Below are positions 1 to 10,200 of a DNA stretch of 64,000 nucleotides, in pieces (positions within the stretch are counted from its first letter, which is position 1; each line of letters opens with the position of its first letter). Both the position numbers and the translations under genes were made by a program. The DNA is taken from assembly GCA_030544235.1 (NCBI GenBank), contig JARUPU010000033.1, positions 682,001 through 746,000 of the forward strand, given 5' to 3'. A model generated the notes under the pieces. The model had not been told where the DNA came from. It searched no databases and saw only the letters and a program-made list of their open reading frames with translations. The DNA comes from Lepturacanthus savala. Taxonomy: Eukaryota; Chordata; Actinopteri; Scombriformes; Trichiuridae.

Positions 1-487
1 CAAATGCTTCTTAAAGTTACATTTAAAAAAAAAATTCACTTTCAAAATTTCAATCAGAAAACATTTGGCTTTCAGATGACCAATACAAACAAAAATGTCA
101 AAGTAACTGCCTGAGGTGATCCTAGGGTTACTGTACTTTTCAAAAAAGCAAAATAAATGGACCATTTTGCCAAGTCACAAAAACCCAAAACAGGCTGAAG
201 AGTGTGGAGACTATAGTAGAGGAACGTTTTAAGTTATCTGTCTCTGGTTTGTCCTTTTGACTTTCAGTATGGCAGCTTTCAGTATAGCAGTACTAATACA
301 AAGAAAATTGTCAACTCTTGAAGTTGCATTTGGCTGCTTTACGATTACTAAAATCTAGATGGCTAAAACAGCCCCCATACAAAAGTCAAATCAAAATGTT
401 ACCATGGTAAATGCCATCATGGCTGACTATGCATCTTGCTACCAGTCTATCTTCACTAGATGTAGCTGTTTCAGGGATTTAAATTTC
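1..487. other. Stretch without recognisable gene
   Basis: AT-rich sequence with short A-runs. I see no coding frame, RNA gene or repeat family here. By position it would lie downstream of the protease relic on the minus strand, where a reverse transcriptase would be expected, but I find no recognisable RT motif. Confidence 0.5.
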
Positions 488-1530
488 TCATAGTTGTAAA
501 TAGCTATGCATGTGGAGTCCACAGTCTTGGCCGGGCTGTGGATTGCCCCACCTTCGTCTGTGGATATTTCCCATGTGACCTGGTCGGTCACATGTTATGA
601 AAGAAAAGACGGGACAGATCTTATTTATTGGCACCCAGTTTTGAGGAAAAAAAGAAGAAGAAACGTATGACACATCTTTTCCCACATGAAATGAATGAGA
701 AGTTGTGAAACCTGACACATTTTCAGTAAAAGGCCCTATAGAAATTAGAAATAGTAGACTTGTAGTAGATACTGGTAGACTCAAAAGAATCCCTCCAACA
801 CCCACAACTCTTACTGTTTCTTTGGATTTTTTCAACTTTATGGATTTTGTTGGTTTTAAATTCGAAAGTGAAGCTCCTGTATCCACAAGACATAAGGTCT
901 CTATTTACCTCGATCATGAAATTAGGTTCTTCATTTGTTGTTGCCAATTTAATTAGTGGAGCTTGGATAACATTTCCTTCTGTTTTAATTTGGTCACTGT
1001 CCTGACAGCTCTATGAGTTGTGCGGTGGGGGATGCTGGTATTCCTCCTGAGTTCTCCCTAATGCCGCCATAGGCAGGGTATATTTGTTTTGTTGTGCTCT
1101 ATGTGGACAGTCCCCTACCCAGTGATCTGGCTCACCACAAAAGAAGAAGGATCACATTCTGATTTGATTGATTGTCATGTATTTCTGTCCCTCCTTCCTC
1201 TGTTGTTGGTTCCCCTGCCACTGCAACCTCTCGGAGCTCCGCCTGTATAGTGAGAAACTTGAACATACATTAGCATTTCTTGCATTTTATAATATATTTG
1301 TTCTGTATTATCCCAATGATGCTGAGCTAGCTCTACTAGTTTATTCATAGGTTTTCCTGAGGACCCAACTGTCATTTGCACTTTCAATTAAATTTTTGGT
1401 TGAAGGCTACTCACAAAGTTATATGCTGGATCACATTCCGCTGAACAGCTAAAGCTATCACATTGTAGAATGTCTGTGCTTCTTCGTAGGGTTACTGGGA
1501 ATTTCACATATCTCCAAATGTGAAGGTCAC
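488..1530 (-). pseudogene. Retroelement gag-protease relic (endogenous retrovirus-like)
   Basis: Read on the minus strand, the order is gag then protease. A gag-like segment lies at about 1500-1175 (it includes KPMNKLVELAQHHWDN) and is split by a frame change near 1410 and a stop near 1395. A nucleocapsid zinc-knuckle remnant lies at about 1150-1105: a CCHC box in which the first Cys position is Phe, while the remaining Cys, His and Cys (CGEPDHWVGDC) are present. An aspartic protease start follows near 895-870 with the active-site motif VDTGAS; its frame runs to 488 and ends without recognisable RT. Retroviral and Gypsy-type proteases both carry DTG, so the class is not settled. No LTRs or primer-binding site were found. 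It is decayed and cannot encode a working polyprotein. The 76-codon minus-strand frame at 1549-1779 could be more upstream gag, but I could not support that. Confidence 0.65.
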
Positions 1531-1779
1531 CAGACATTGATTCATGCGTCACATCAAAGCCAACTGAATTCCTTTGATGTTCCCTTCCCTTTTGTTGACA
1601 TCCAAATGTCTTTGTTTTCCTTGTGATTGCTTTGATCTCATGACATAGAAGCTATAGACCCACCACCATTCGGGGTTGACTTTCTGTAACAGACTTGGTC
1701 TGTGACCGTATAGATCACTGAGAATAAATTTCCCACCATACAGCAAACTTGTACAAGACTCTGGAATTTTCTTCAACAA

Positions 1780-2184
1780 ACATCACAAAAAAACAAAAAA
1801 CTGTAACTAAGCCGATTGCGCAGTATGACATTTTTCGGGGGTACTTGTATAGATGCTAGATTTCAGTGCTTCTCTGACTTCAAACTTCCGATTTACAAGG
1901 ACAACTGAATGCACCTCGTTGCAAAAACACTGCGACGATCACTTTCGCCTTTATTTAACCTGTTTGTTGACTTACGTAGGGACAGTGTGGGAGAGGGAGA
2001 CAGATCGGTGTCACTGTAAATGTGTCCTCTGTGCTATCTGCGCCCATGCAGACATAAAAAAGTTTTTTTATGTTTGTATAATATTTATTTTTGAAGGCGC
2101 ATTTGTAGCCCATAGATAGACCCACGCTCTGGTTCTTCCGGCCGGCATCCGACACAGTGCAACAGTTTTCACCCGTTTTACAAA
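1780..2184. other. Stretch without recognisable gene
   Basis: Mixed-composition sequence. Short open frames on both strands have no recognisable motif, and I see no clear repeat boundary. Confidence 0.4.
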
Positions 2185-2410
2185 AGTTAGCGGTTCACCA
2201 AGTTAAAGCAAGAGTAACGAGACCATTGGTTTTAAAAATGTAATGCAATAGAAAATGCAATAGAAAGTACAGATACTTGTGTGAAAATGTAATGACTAGA
2301 AGTCAGAAGTAGGCAGAAAAAATAGTAATGGAGTAAAGTATAGATACCTAAAAAGTGTACGTAAGTACACTAACAAAGTATTTGTACTTCATTACTTGAC
2401 ACCTCTGATG
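2185..2410. repeat. Teleost-type short interspersed repeat / MITE (copy 1)
   Basis: AT-rich repeat with several AAGTA/TACTT blocks (for example GTACTTCATTACTTGACACC) that ends in TGACACCTCTGAT near 2410. A related sequence with the near-identical end TGACACCACTGAT lies at 3130-3145. From memory this resembles a very abundant fish MITE class. I cannot place the superfamily and see no clear target-site duplication. Confidence 0.45.
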
Positions 2411-2955
2411 ATACCCCAGTTTTTAAGCTGGAAGTGCTCAGTTCTGATGTTATGTTGTGTGTAGCTCCGAGTTCCGACGTCCAATAAAGCATCATCTCGA
2501 CCCATGTGTGGTCCTAGAGGAGCAGGTTCTTTTGCCTGTGCCTGCCGCGTGAACCTGATTCAAATGGCTGAATGATTAACTCAAAGAGTAAGTGATGATT
2601 TGTCTATTGAGCCAAAGAAGGAAACAAAAAATCAGCATTTTTTTTCTTTTAAGAACCAAAAGGTATAAATATCCAATGCCTGTTGCCTTTCCAAATAGAC
2701 CCCCTATGGAAATGTTACCATCATCACCGCCATGTACTGCTAGTGTCTCTCTGTTTCTGGCAGTTTTGCAGGCCTGAATACCTACCTCTTGAGTGCTACC
2801 TCAGTTTGGATGTTGAATTCCAAAAAAGTTTGAGAAAGAACATGCTCCTCGAGTTGCTTTGTCTTTGATAGTAATGGGATTATGATGATGCTGTGTCTTA
2901 GGCCACGTGTATAATCCGTTTCAAATTAAGCTTCCAATCTATATATTGGCACCGA
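2411..2955. other. Stretch without recognisable gene
   Basis: Two overlapping plus-strand frames of about 61 codons (2592-2868) show no motif and are probably chance. Nothing else is supported here. Confidence 0.4.
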
Positions 2956-3145
2956 CTAATTTATTTTATGTATTTTTTTTTATGTTACTTTATACTTTAA
3001 GTAGATTTATGAGCACATACCTTTTCAGTTTACTTGAGTAAAGACATCAAGTTGATACGTAAACTTTTACCAGAGTGTTTTTAAACTGCAGTATCTATAC
3101 TTTTACTTAAGTAACAAATGTGTGTACTTTTGACACCACTGATAT
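2956..3145. repeat. Teleost-type short interspersed repeat / MITE (copy 2)
   Basis: Related to the repeat ending near 2410. It contains TACTTTA/TTACTTGAGTAAAG blocks and ends in TACTTTTGACACCACTGAT. The two copies are about 500-700 bp apart and diverged. Confidence 0.4.
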
Positions 3146-3196
3146 AAACCCAGTTTTGTGCAACCGGTTCCCAAAACTCAGTTAAAGGTAGGGTGG

Positions 3197-3220
3197 GGTT
3201 AGGGTTAGGGTTAGGGTTAA
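3197..3220 (+). repeat. Short interstitial telomeric-type repeat
   Basis: About 3.5 perfect TTAGGG units preceded by degenerate G-rich sequence (GGTAGGGTGGGG). This is too short to be a telomere. Such tracts arise at repaired breaks or inside repeats. Confidence 0.7.
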
Positions 3221-3386
3221 ACTTGCTTCGAGCAGGCAGCATTTTAAAAAAAAAACACCTCACAAGACCAACCCCCTGTCTCCAGACTCCCCCGTGAAGC
3301 CACGTCCCCAGAGAACAGGAGCGTGCACCGCTTGTTCTCGAAGGTTAGCGAAAGCAACGCTACTACATTCCGCTAAGTTTTTTCGT

Positions 3387-4530
3387 ATGGCTCATTCACA
3401 GGTAAGAAAATTCCTCACAACATCATAATTAACCTAAAAGACTAACATTATGGCTATTTAAAGTTATATTTATTAATATATTAGATTAGAGGTTTGACTT
3501 TTCAGTTTTTATTTTTATAGGTTTAAGCCAAGTAAAAACAGCAAATCTCTGTTAACTGTTCACCTTGTTGCTTTGAACGCATTGAGCAGTGTATATCACC
3601 ATTATGTTTTTTTTGACCAAATATCTTTACAGTAGTGTGCAGAATTTTACATCATAGCTAAAGTTATCCTAATTTATCAAGTTTATAATATGTAGCTGAA
3701 TCACAAGTGTGTTTTGTTTGACTTTTAGCTGTGTTATATACATTGTTCATTTATTTAGAGCTTCCATGATGAGAGCCTTATTGGTTCTGATTCTCATTAT
3801 ACTCTGGAGCCATCTACATCCAGAGGACAACCCCAGCGACATGTAAGAGGAGCACCAAGGGACCGAAGAGGAAGAAGAGGAAGATGAAGGGCACGCGGAG
3901 ACCGGACAAGTGGTCTTGTAGACGAAGACATAAAAAGAGTACAAGATCTTCAAGCCCGAAGGATTGCTGACGAGCAGGTATTTATCACATTACTTCTCTG
4001 TTATCCATTTTAAATAGCCCATTATAACTGATTTTATTTTGTTAGTTTTTATTGTTTTCATGTATAAATTATGCTTTTATGCAGCGCTTTGAGATTGTTT
4101 TCAATGAAAATGCATTACAAATCAAATGATATTACTTTTTAAACGTATCTTGCCTTTGACAAAGTACTGTTTTTATCTTAATCGAGTTTTCAGTGACTTG
4201 TTAACTTACCTATAATGGACTGTATACATAAAATACAAGGACAACATGGCTGTTCTTTAGAGTTTGTTATTTTATTTACAGGCCAGGATTCACTCACTGA
4301 GCTTAGAACAATCACATGAACTGCTGGAGCTCTGTCTGACCCGTGACTTCAGTCTAATGCTCGACGTGCTCCAACTTACATCCAGTGCCCCTCCACCAGA
4401 CCCCCCAGCTGCAGGGTGACCCCCATGGTGTGTCTACACAAACTGCCAGGAGATGCCCACGGATATAGAGAGAAAATGCTGTGGACAAGTTCAGGACTCC
4501 TGCTACTGGCAGTTGTGTGGATCTGTATGA
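3387..4530 (+). pseudogene. P2X7-like C-terminal-domain gene, three-exon pseudogene
   Basis: A coherent three-exon model, all phase 0. Exon 1 (3387-3401) encodes MAHSQ and is followed by GTAAG. Exon 2 (3759-3977) begins SFHDESLIGSDSHYTLEPS, becomes Arg/Gly-rich, and ends IADEQ before GTATT. Exon 3 (4282-4530) begins ARIHSLSLEQSHELLELCLT and contains a Cys-rich block with WCVYTNCQEMPTDIE, KCC and CYWQLCG. This Cys-rich block matches the zinc-binding cytoplasmic ballast domain of P2X7 receptors. Teleosts carry many intronic-looking copies of such P2X7-like genes that lack the channel part. Two in-frame TGA codons (3885-3887 and 4417-4419) interrupt it, both in Arg-rich or Gly-Pro contexts where CGA decay is plausible. 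The frame also ends early at 4528, soon after the Cys block. An AATAAA lies near 4550. The family call is strong; the function of the family is unknown to me. Confidence 0.8.
4078..4135 (+). repeat. L2/SINE-type 3' tail inside the pseudogene intron
   Basis: The sequence GCAGCGCTTTGAGATTG followed by TTCAATGAAAATGCATTACAAAT has the layout of the conserved 3' tail shared by teleost L2-like LINEs and their SINEs (CGCTTTGAG, then GAAAA and TACAAAT). Only the tail is present. It lies in intron 2 of the P2X7-like pseudogene. Confidence 0.5.
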
Positions 4531-4787
4531 TATATTTAAAGTTAAAACTAAATAAATCACAGTTTATTGGTCAGGAGACTCAAGAAAATAAAAAAAAAAA
4601 CATTAAAACAAAGACATATAGAATATATCAGGATCACATCAAGAAAAAAGGGAGTAAAAACTATGAATACACATTTAAACTACTCAGGACTTTCAGTGGG
4701 AAAATAATGATGAATAAAATAATTACTTTTTAATCTCTAAATCGTTGAATTATCAAATTTATCGGTTTCGGAATCTTCTGGAAGGAC

Positions 4788-4823
4788 TGACGTCATCATC
4801 CAGCATAGACAGCGGCCATCTTG
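4788..4823 (+). promoter_or_regulatory. CRE palindrome plus YY1-like site (possible promoter relic)
   Basis: A full TGACGTCA palindrome (4788-4795) lies 16 bp upstream of AGCGGCCATCTTG (4811-4823), which matches the YY1 core GCCATCTTG. This pairing is common at vertebrate CpG-type promoters. No downstream exon is proven, so this is only a candidate. Confidence 0.35.
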
Positions 4824-4979
4824 TTCTCTCCCTTTGACTCTCAGCTCCACTCAGTAGTTATGGGAATTGTCGTTCACTTTGAAGAACTAGTTCAGTTCAG
4901 ATCGTTCAGTAAAAAAAAACATTCATTTCGTTCATTTCGTTCACTCTGTGCTTTCTGCTTTCCTATTCAACAAATAAGC

Positions 4980-5196
4980 GTTCACTGAACCGTTTCCCTG
5001 CTAGTGGGTGCGAACCGTTCACTGAACTACTTTCCTCCAAGTGGGTGCGAACCTTTCACTGATCCGCTTCCCTGTTAGTGGGTGCGAAACGTTCAGTGAA
5101 CCGCTTCCCTGCTAGTGGGTGCGAACCGTTCACTGAACCACTTGCCCATAGGTCTGAGCCATTTAGTGAACAGCTTCGCGTGAAATAGTTCTGAAC
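4980..5196 (+). repeat. 37-bp minisatellite, about 5.5 units
   Basis: Units start at 4980, 5017, 5054, 5091 and 5128. The first four are 37 bp, the fifth about 33 bp, and a partial sixth follows. Most begin with GTTCACTGAAC or a one-base variant, and the first four end in GTGGGTGCGAA(C/A)C. It lies just inside the left arm of the fold-back element. Confidence 0.85.
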
Positions 5197-5330
5197 GAAT
5201 CCACTGAATTTAAGGGGAAGCCGTTCAGTGTACGGTTCGCTCTTTTTTTTTTTTTTTTTTGAATATATAGCTTTTTAAAACTCAGACATTTTACAGTAAA
5301 GGTTGGTTAAAAACAATAATACTGTTAACA

Positions 5331-5378
5331 TTATTAATAATAATAATAATAATAATAACTATTGTTATTATTATTATC
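5331..5378. repeat. AAT/TTA microsatellite
   Basis: An AAT run followed after a few bases by a TTA run, so the tract can fold on itself. Confidence 0.85.
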
Positions 5379-5561
5379 CTTATTAAAAATAACCAATAAA
5401 TCAGAAATCATTTTGTTGCATTTTATTGTCGAATAGGAAACACACCAGCACACACATACACACATAGACACACGCCCCAACCCCTCCCCCCCCACGATCT
5501 GAAATGAACTAGTTCTTCAAAGTGAACGACAATTCCCAAAGTGAACGGCTCGGCGGAGCAC

Positions 5562-5589
5562 CACACACACACACACACACACACACACA
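5562..5589. repeat. CA dinucleotide microsatellite
   Basis: About 14 CA units immediately outside the right arm of the fold-back element. Confidence 0.95.
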
Positions 5590-5799
5590 GTCCCGCCCTC
5601 CTCACGCGTGTAGTACAACCAGGAAAGCTGCTGCTGTTTTCTAGCTTGCCTAGGGAGGAAATATGATTGGTGACCAGACTGTTCAGCCAATTAAGGACGC
5701 CGCGAACGAAAAGAACGGGTCTTTTCGAGGAAGTGAACTAGGTTCACCAAAAAGAACTCGTTCTTTTGATTCGTTCGTTCACAACCGACACAACACTAC

Positions 5800-5934
5800 C
5801 ACTCAGAGAACAAAGGACTTTGCTGCTGCTCCGCTGTTTATTGGACTATTAGACAGATTTAGACGAAAATCGCATTTTTGTGGATTATTTAATCGTTTCC
5901 TTGGATCCCGGACGCCTGTGACCGGCTTCAACAG
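5800..5934 (+). other. Possible 5' exon with splice donor
   Basis: GC-moderate sequence ends GGCTTCAACAG and is followed by GTAAGAT, a consensus donor. A 91-codon frame (5663-5938) overlaps it but begins inside fold-back-like sequence and shows no domain, so I read this as at most an untranslated first exon. The downstream sequence contains the GTTAGCATTAGCC phrase common in fish introns. No partner exon was found in the window. Confidence 0.3.
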
Positions 5935-6590
5935 GTAAGATAGACTTCTTCTGAGTAAATGACTATTTTCTTTGCCTCGTCATCCCGTTAGCATTAGCCT
6001 GTTAGCTACTTCGCCAGAGTGCTTCTGACATAACTGCTTTTAGTATTTAAATGGTTTTATGTCCGCGTGGCAGTCTGTGTCCGAGACGAAAAGTTATGTT
6101 TTTGTCAGGATTTGCTTTTTTGGTCGTTTTTTTTACCGTGTGATGTTGATGTGTGATGTTAGCATTAATGCTGTTGTTAGCCGTGTGTGTGTGTGTCTTA
6201 CTATGACTGGGTGGGTGTTTCTTGGTGAGGACAATTTATATTTTTGACAGGATTGTTGTTTTTGTTCGTGTATTGTGGTTATTGTTAGCATTAGGGCCGC
6301 TAGCTTCTTAGCCCTTTGTGTAAGACATAACTACTGTTACTGTATTTGGAGGGTGTGTGTGTGAAAATCTGCTTTTGATAGAATGAGCGTTTATTAATCA
6401 CTGTCGTGTGATCTTAATGGAGTTAAAGTTTTGCAGTTAAAAAGTTTAGGTACATCAGTATTATGTACTGTATAATATAATATCAGAATATTGTTATTGA
6501 CATCAGTCATTTTCAGTCAGATATTAATCAGAGTTTATTATTCTGTTTCTAGTATTGCCTAAACAATACTACTGTTTTTAATATACTTTA
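5935..6590. other. Intron-like / intergenic stretch
   Basis: T-rich sequence with short GT runs (near 6182 and 6350). The frames present are short and without motifs. Confidence 0.4.
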
Positions 6591-6652
6591 TGTAAGGCGA
6601 CCTTGAGGCTACGAAAGGCGCCCAATAAATAAAATGTATTATTATTATTATT
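6591..6652 (+). repeat. LINE/SINE 3' tail with ATT microsatellite
   Basis: TGTAAGGCGACCTTGAGG, then CGAAAGGCGCCCAATAAATAA and an ATT repeat. This is the layout of a teleost LINE/SINE 3' tail that inserts with a trinucleotide tail. The body is absent. Confidence 0.55.
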
Positions 6653-6837
6653 TATATAGTGACTTTACTTTTAGTTGAGTTTTAATAAACACATCTAGCT
6701 AGTCTTGTGAGTTAATGTAGTAAAGTATTGCAGTAAAGATGTAAACAGTGTATCTCTGGTATTTATTTGTAGTCAATAATACCACACAGTAATCTGAGTC
6801 AATGAGTTTATTGGTGTGTGTGTGTGTAGTTGAACAT

Positions 6838-7023
6838 ACACAGCAAAATCACAAGTGTTAATTCAACTCGCATAGAGTTAATCTTAACACTTTTCCCGAG
6901 TTTATATAATTCTGACGGATTCTGAGTAAAAATTACACTTAACAGTGTTAATATTTTCACTCTTTAATAGTGTTAAAATTTGACACCCTCAGTGTCATTT
7001 TATGACACCACATCGGTGCACTT
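6838..7023. repeat. AGTGTTAA-rich element, left part
   Basis: Contains repeated AGTGTTAA/TTAACACT motifs on both strands (for example AAGTGTTAATTCAACTC, CTTAACAGTGTTAATATT and TAGTGTTAAAATTTGACACC). The right part with the same motif style resumes at 12742. The pieces are probably one element split by the L1 insertion. It may be the terminal region of the DNA element whose decayed genes lie at 13.1-16.4 kb; that link is inferred from position only. Confidence 0.5.
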
Positions 7024-7292
7024 ATTTTTATACTTTGTTTTAACATTTAAATATGCAAAGTTTTCACAAAATACATATGTACATAATACAGGTACAACAG
7101 ACAGGGCCATCTATAGCAAAATAAAATGCAAGATATCACTCATAGCTGATATTTGGAAAAAAAATAATAATAATAAATAAAATGAGTTGGCCTAACGGGC
7201 CTTCATGTCCATAGCTCTCACATGAGTCACTCTCGGTTTAACATTTCAGTCCGTAGTGAAACAGGGTGCCCCCCAGGGGTGCGTGTTCCTCC
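7024..7292 (+). mobile_element. Unassigned sequence with a short LINE RT fragment
   Basis: Mostly AT-rich with an A/ATA tract (7157-7180). Bases 7250-7292 encode VVKQGAPQGCVF on the plus strand, matching the RT motif around G(A/S)PQGCVLSP of L2/Rex-like teleost LINEs. The match stops abruptly where antisense L1 sequence begins, so it is a tiny fragment. The 202-codon plus-strand frame that starts here runs on into antisense L1 and is not a gene. Confidence 0.45.
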
Positions 7293-7299
7293 ACACGTT

Positions 7300-10200
7300 C
7301 ATCATGGTGTCTAATTTGGGAATCTCAGCACGGAAAAGTTCAAAATTCTCCACACAGAGCATTCCAAAATCAATGAGATTGCTTCTGGTCCAAGTAAAAT
7401 TGTCGGGCACTCATTACTCAGCCATTTCCTGGTTATTGCTTTCTTACTACTTGCTAATAGTATTTGTAATAAGTACCTATCTTGTTTATTCATCACAATC
7501 GGTGTTTCCTAAATATATAACACTGAAGCTTAGGTCAAGCTGCATGTTAATTATTGAGCTGATTGCTGTTACTACCTCTACCCAATATGAAGAAATATTA
7601 GGGCAATCCCAAAATATATGGAAGTGGCCAGCAGACATGTCACCACACCTTCTCCAACACTGTCCGTGTTCTGGGTTGTTGGTTTGTAACCTTTTAATTT
7701 TGGGAGTTATGAAAAACCTTAAATTGTTTTTCCAGGTGAATTCTCTCCACAGATCTGAGCTGGAGGTAGTGGATTGTGTCCTACAAATGTTTACCCAGTC
7801 ATCTTCAGTTAACTGTATGTTAGCTTCTTTCTCCCATCTTGATTTAATATACATTGTGGAATGACCCCTGTCAAGTTGTAGAGCAGAATAAATCCTGGAG
7901 ATCAGTTTTCTGTCAGTATCACCCTTCCATGCCTTATATATCCTGATCAGGTTCATTCCTTCTTCTCCAATAGTTTTTATGTTTTTATCAAAATAGTGTC
8001 TTAGTTGAAGGTATCTGAAGAAATCGCGTTTGTCCAGATCATGAGTTTCTGTGAGGCGTTGAAAGGGATCTAATCCAGTATTTTATCCAGAGGAAATTTT
8101 GCAGTATGAGGTGATGCCCAGTTCTGTCCAGTGTCTTAATCTGCTGTCCAGTTTTTTTTGGAGGGTTTTGTCTCCCAATATAGACGGGAGAGGTACTCTC
8201 ATTAAATTTTGTTCCAAGTCCTTCCATTTTTCATCGCATTCAGGATCACAACAGCAGACCAGAAATCGCAGCTGTGCTGCCCTATAATAATCTTCCAGGC
8301 AGGGCAAGGGCCATTCCACCTTTGTCCTTAGGCAGCTGTAATGTCTTAAAACTAATCCGTGTTTTTTATTTTTTTCAAATAAATGTTGATATCATCATAT
8401 TCCATTCGATGAATTACCTGGGAGGTATACACTGAAAAAGGTATAAGAGTAGGTAGTATATTCATCTTGATGATTTCTATCCGGTTGTGCATGTTTGTCG
8501 GTGGTAATAACCAGCGACTGAGGTCTGCTTTAATGTCCGCTGTTATGGGGGTATAGTTTTGGTCAAATATGGTAGTTAAATCTTTTGGACTCCAAGGTGT
8601 TTGATTACGTTGCCTGCCCATTTAAATTTACATGTTCTATAAATGCTTTCTTGTGGTCCCGGGTTAAAGGTCAAAGTCTGAGTTTTCTGTAAATTTAATT
8701 TGTAACCAGAATATGAGTCAAATTCTTTGAGTAGAGACATTAATTTAGGTAGACTTGCTTGAGGGTTAGTGAGAGTTAAGAGAATGTCTGCATATAGGCA
8801 AATTTTATATTGTGTGTTTCCACTCAGTATCCTAGTTATATCTTCATCCTCACTTATTACCTGTGCCAATGGCTCAATAAAGAGTGCAAAAAGTGTGGGA
8901 TTAAGGGGGCATCCCTGACGACATCCCCTCTCAAGCAACACTGTCTTGGATAAGTATCCGTTTATTTTAATTCTTGCCGTGGGGGAGCAGTATAGAGATT
9001 TAAAGCATTCAATTACCTGATCATTGAAGCCTAGGCGTTTAAGCACCATATATAAGTATTCCCAACGGACCGAATCAAAAGCCTTTTCAGCATCTAGACT
9101 AATAACTACGGATTTCAAATTACTTTTTCTCATTTGGGTGGTGAAGGGCCCGCCATACGCTGTCCTGGGTTGTCCGTCTGATCTGGATCTATCAGATCGG
9201 GGACAATATTTTCCATTCTTTTTGCTAAGATTGATGCATATATTCTATAATCCATATTTAATACTGATCTGGTTCTGTGAGAACTACATTCTGTCTTGTT
9301 ATTAATTGCTTTAGAGATTACTGAAATTATTGCTTGTCTCCATGAAAGTGGTGTCTCCCCCCCCCTTTAAGAGTATAGTTAAAACATTCTTTTAGTATTG
9401 GTACCAAAGTTTCTCTGAAGGTTTTGTACCACTCAGATGCATAGCCGTCGGCTCCTGGCATTGTATTTTCTTTCAGTTTCGTTATGGCCATATTTATTTC
9501 TTCCTCTGTTATCTTTTTGTCATTATTCTATTCTGTTATGTTCCTACTGGTGGTAAATCTAGGCATGCTAAGAAGTATGATATAACTGTTGATTCGGCTG
9601 CCCGAGGTTACGTGTATAATTTCCTATAGTACACTTCAAAAGAGTTTTGAATGTCTTCCAGTTTATGACACATCTTATCATTACATCTTATCATGTACGT
9701 ATTAGTGCTGTCAATCGATTAAAAAAATTAATTGAATTAATTACAGGATTTTGTAATTAATTAATCGAATTAATCACATTTTAATGTCATATCCGCTAAA
9801 GGTCTCCTGATAAAGAATTTGAATTCTAGGATATTAATGAATTGTAATGCATGACTAATCAATTGAATACAGTAAGAAGAGAAGATCTGAAATCCAATGT
9901 TTTATTGGTGAACTGTGCTTCATGAATTACATCCAAAAGTAAAGGTCTAGCACATTAAACCAGTTAGACCAAGTGCATTATTCATAAATGTAAAACAAAT
10001 ACAACAATTCAGTTAAATAAATAAAATTCTGAAATAAAATAAAGAAGTCACTTAAGCTCAATATAGCAATTCAAAAATGAATAATAGAAGTCGTATATTT
10101 TGCGCTGCATTGTGCCAACATAGTTTTGCTCTGTGAGACCAAACACGTGTGGTTTGAACCAATCAGATCATCGCATTTGTTTAGCTCGGCTCGCCTCGCG

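Larger units (their letters stand above)
4862..5537. mobile_element. Fold-back / MITE-like element with 42-bp inverted termini
   Basis: Bases 4862-4903 and 5496-5537 are inverted repeats matching at 41 of 42 positions; each arm contains GGGAATTGTCGTTCACTTT and AAGAACTAGTTC. The interior holds the 37-bp minisatellite, a T-run, an AAT/TTA microsatellite and CA-rich sequence. No coding frame is present and I see no convincing target-site duplication. A further GTTC/GAAC-rich inverted sequence (about 5702-5784) continues the theme outside the right arm, so the true element may be longer. Confidence 0.7.

Noticed and set aside
5663..5938. 91-codon frame as a gene
   Set aside because: It starts in fold-back-like GTTC/GAAC sequence and lacks any domain; only the donor at its end is noteworthy.
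7256..7864. 202-codon plus-strand frame as a LINE protein
   Set aside because: Only the first dozen residues match an RT motif; the rest is antisense to L1 ORF2.
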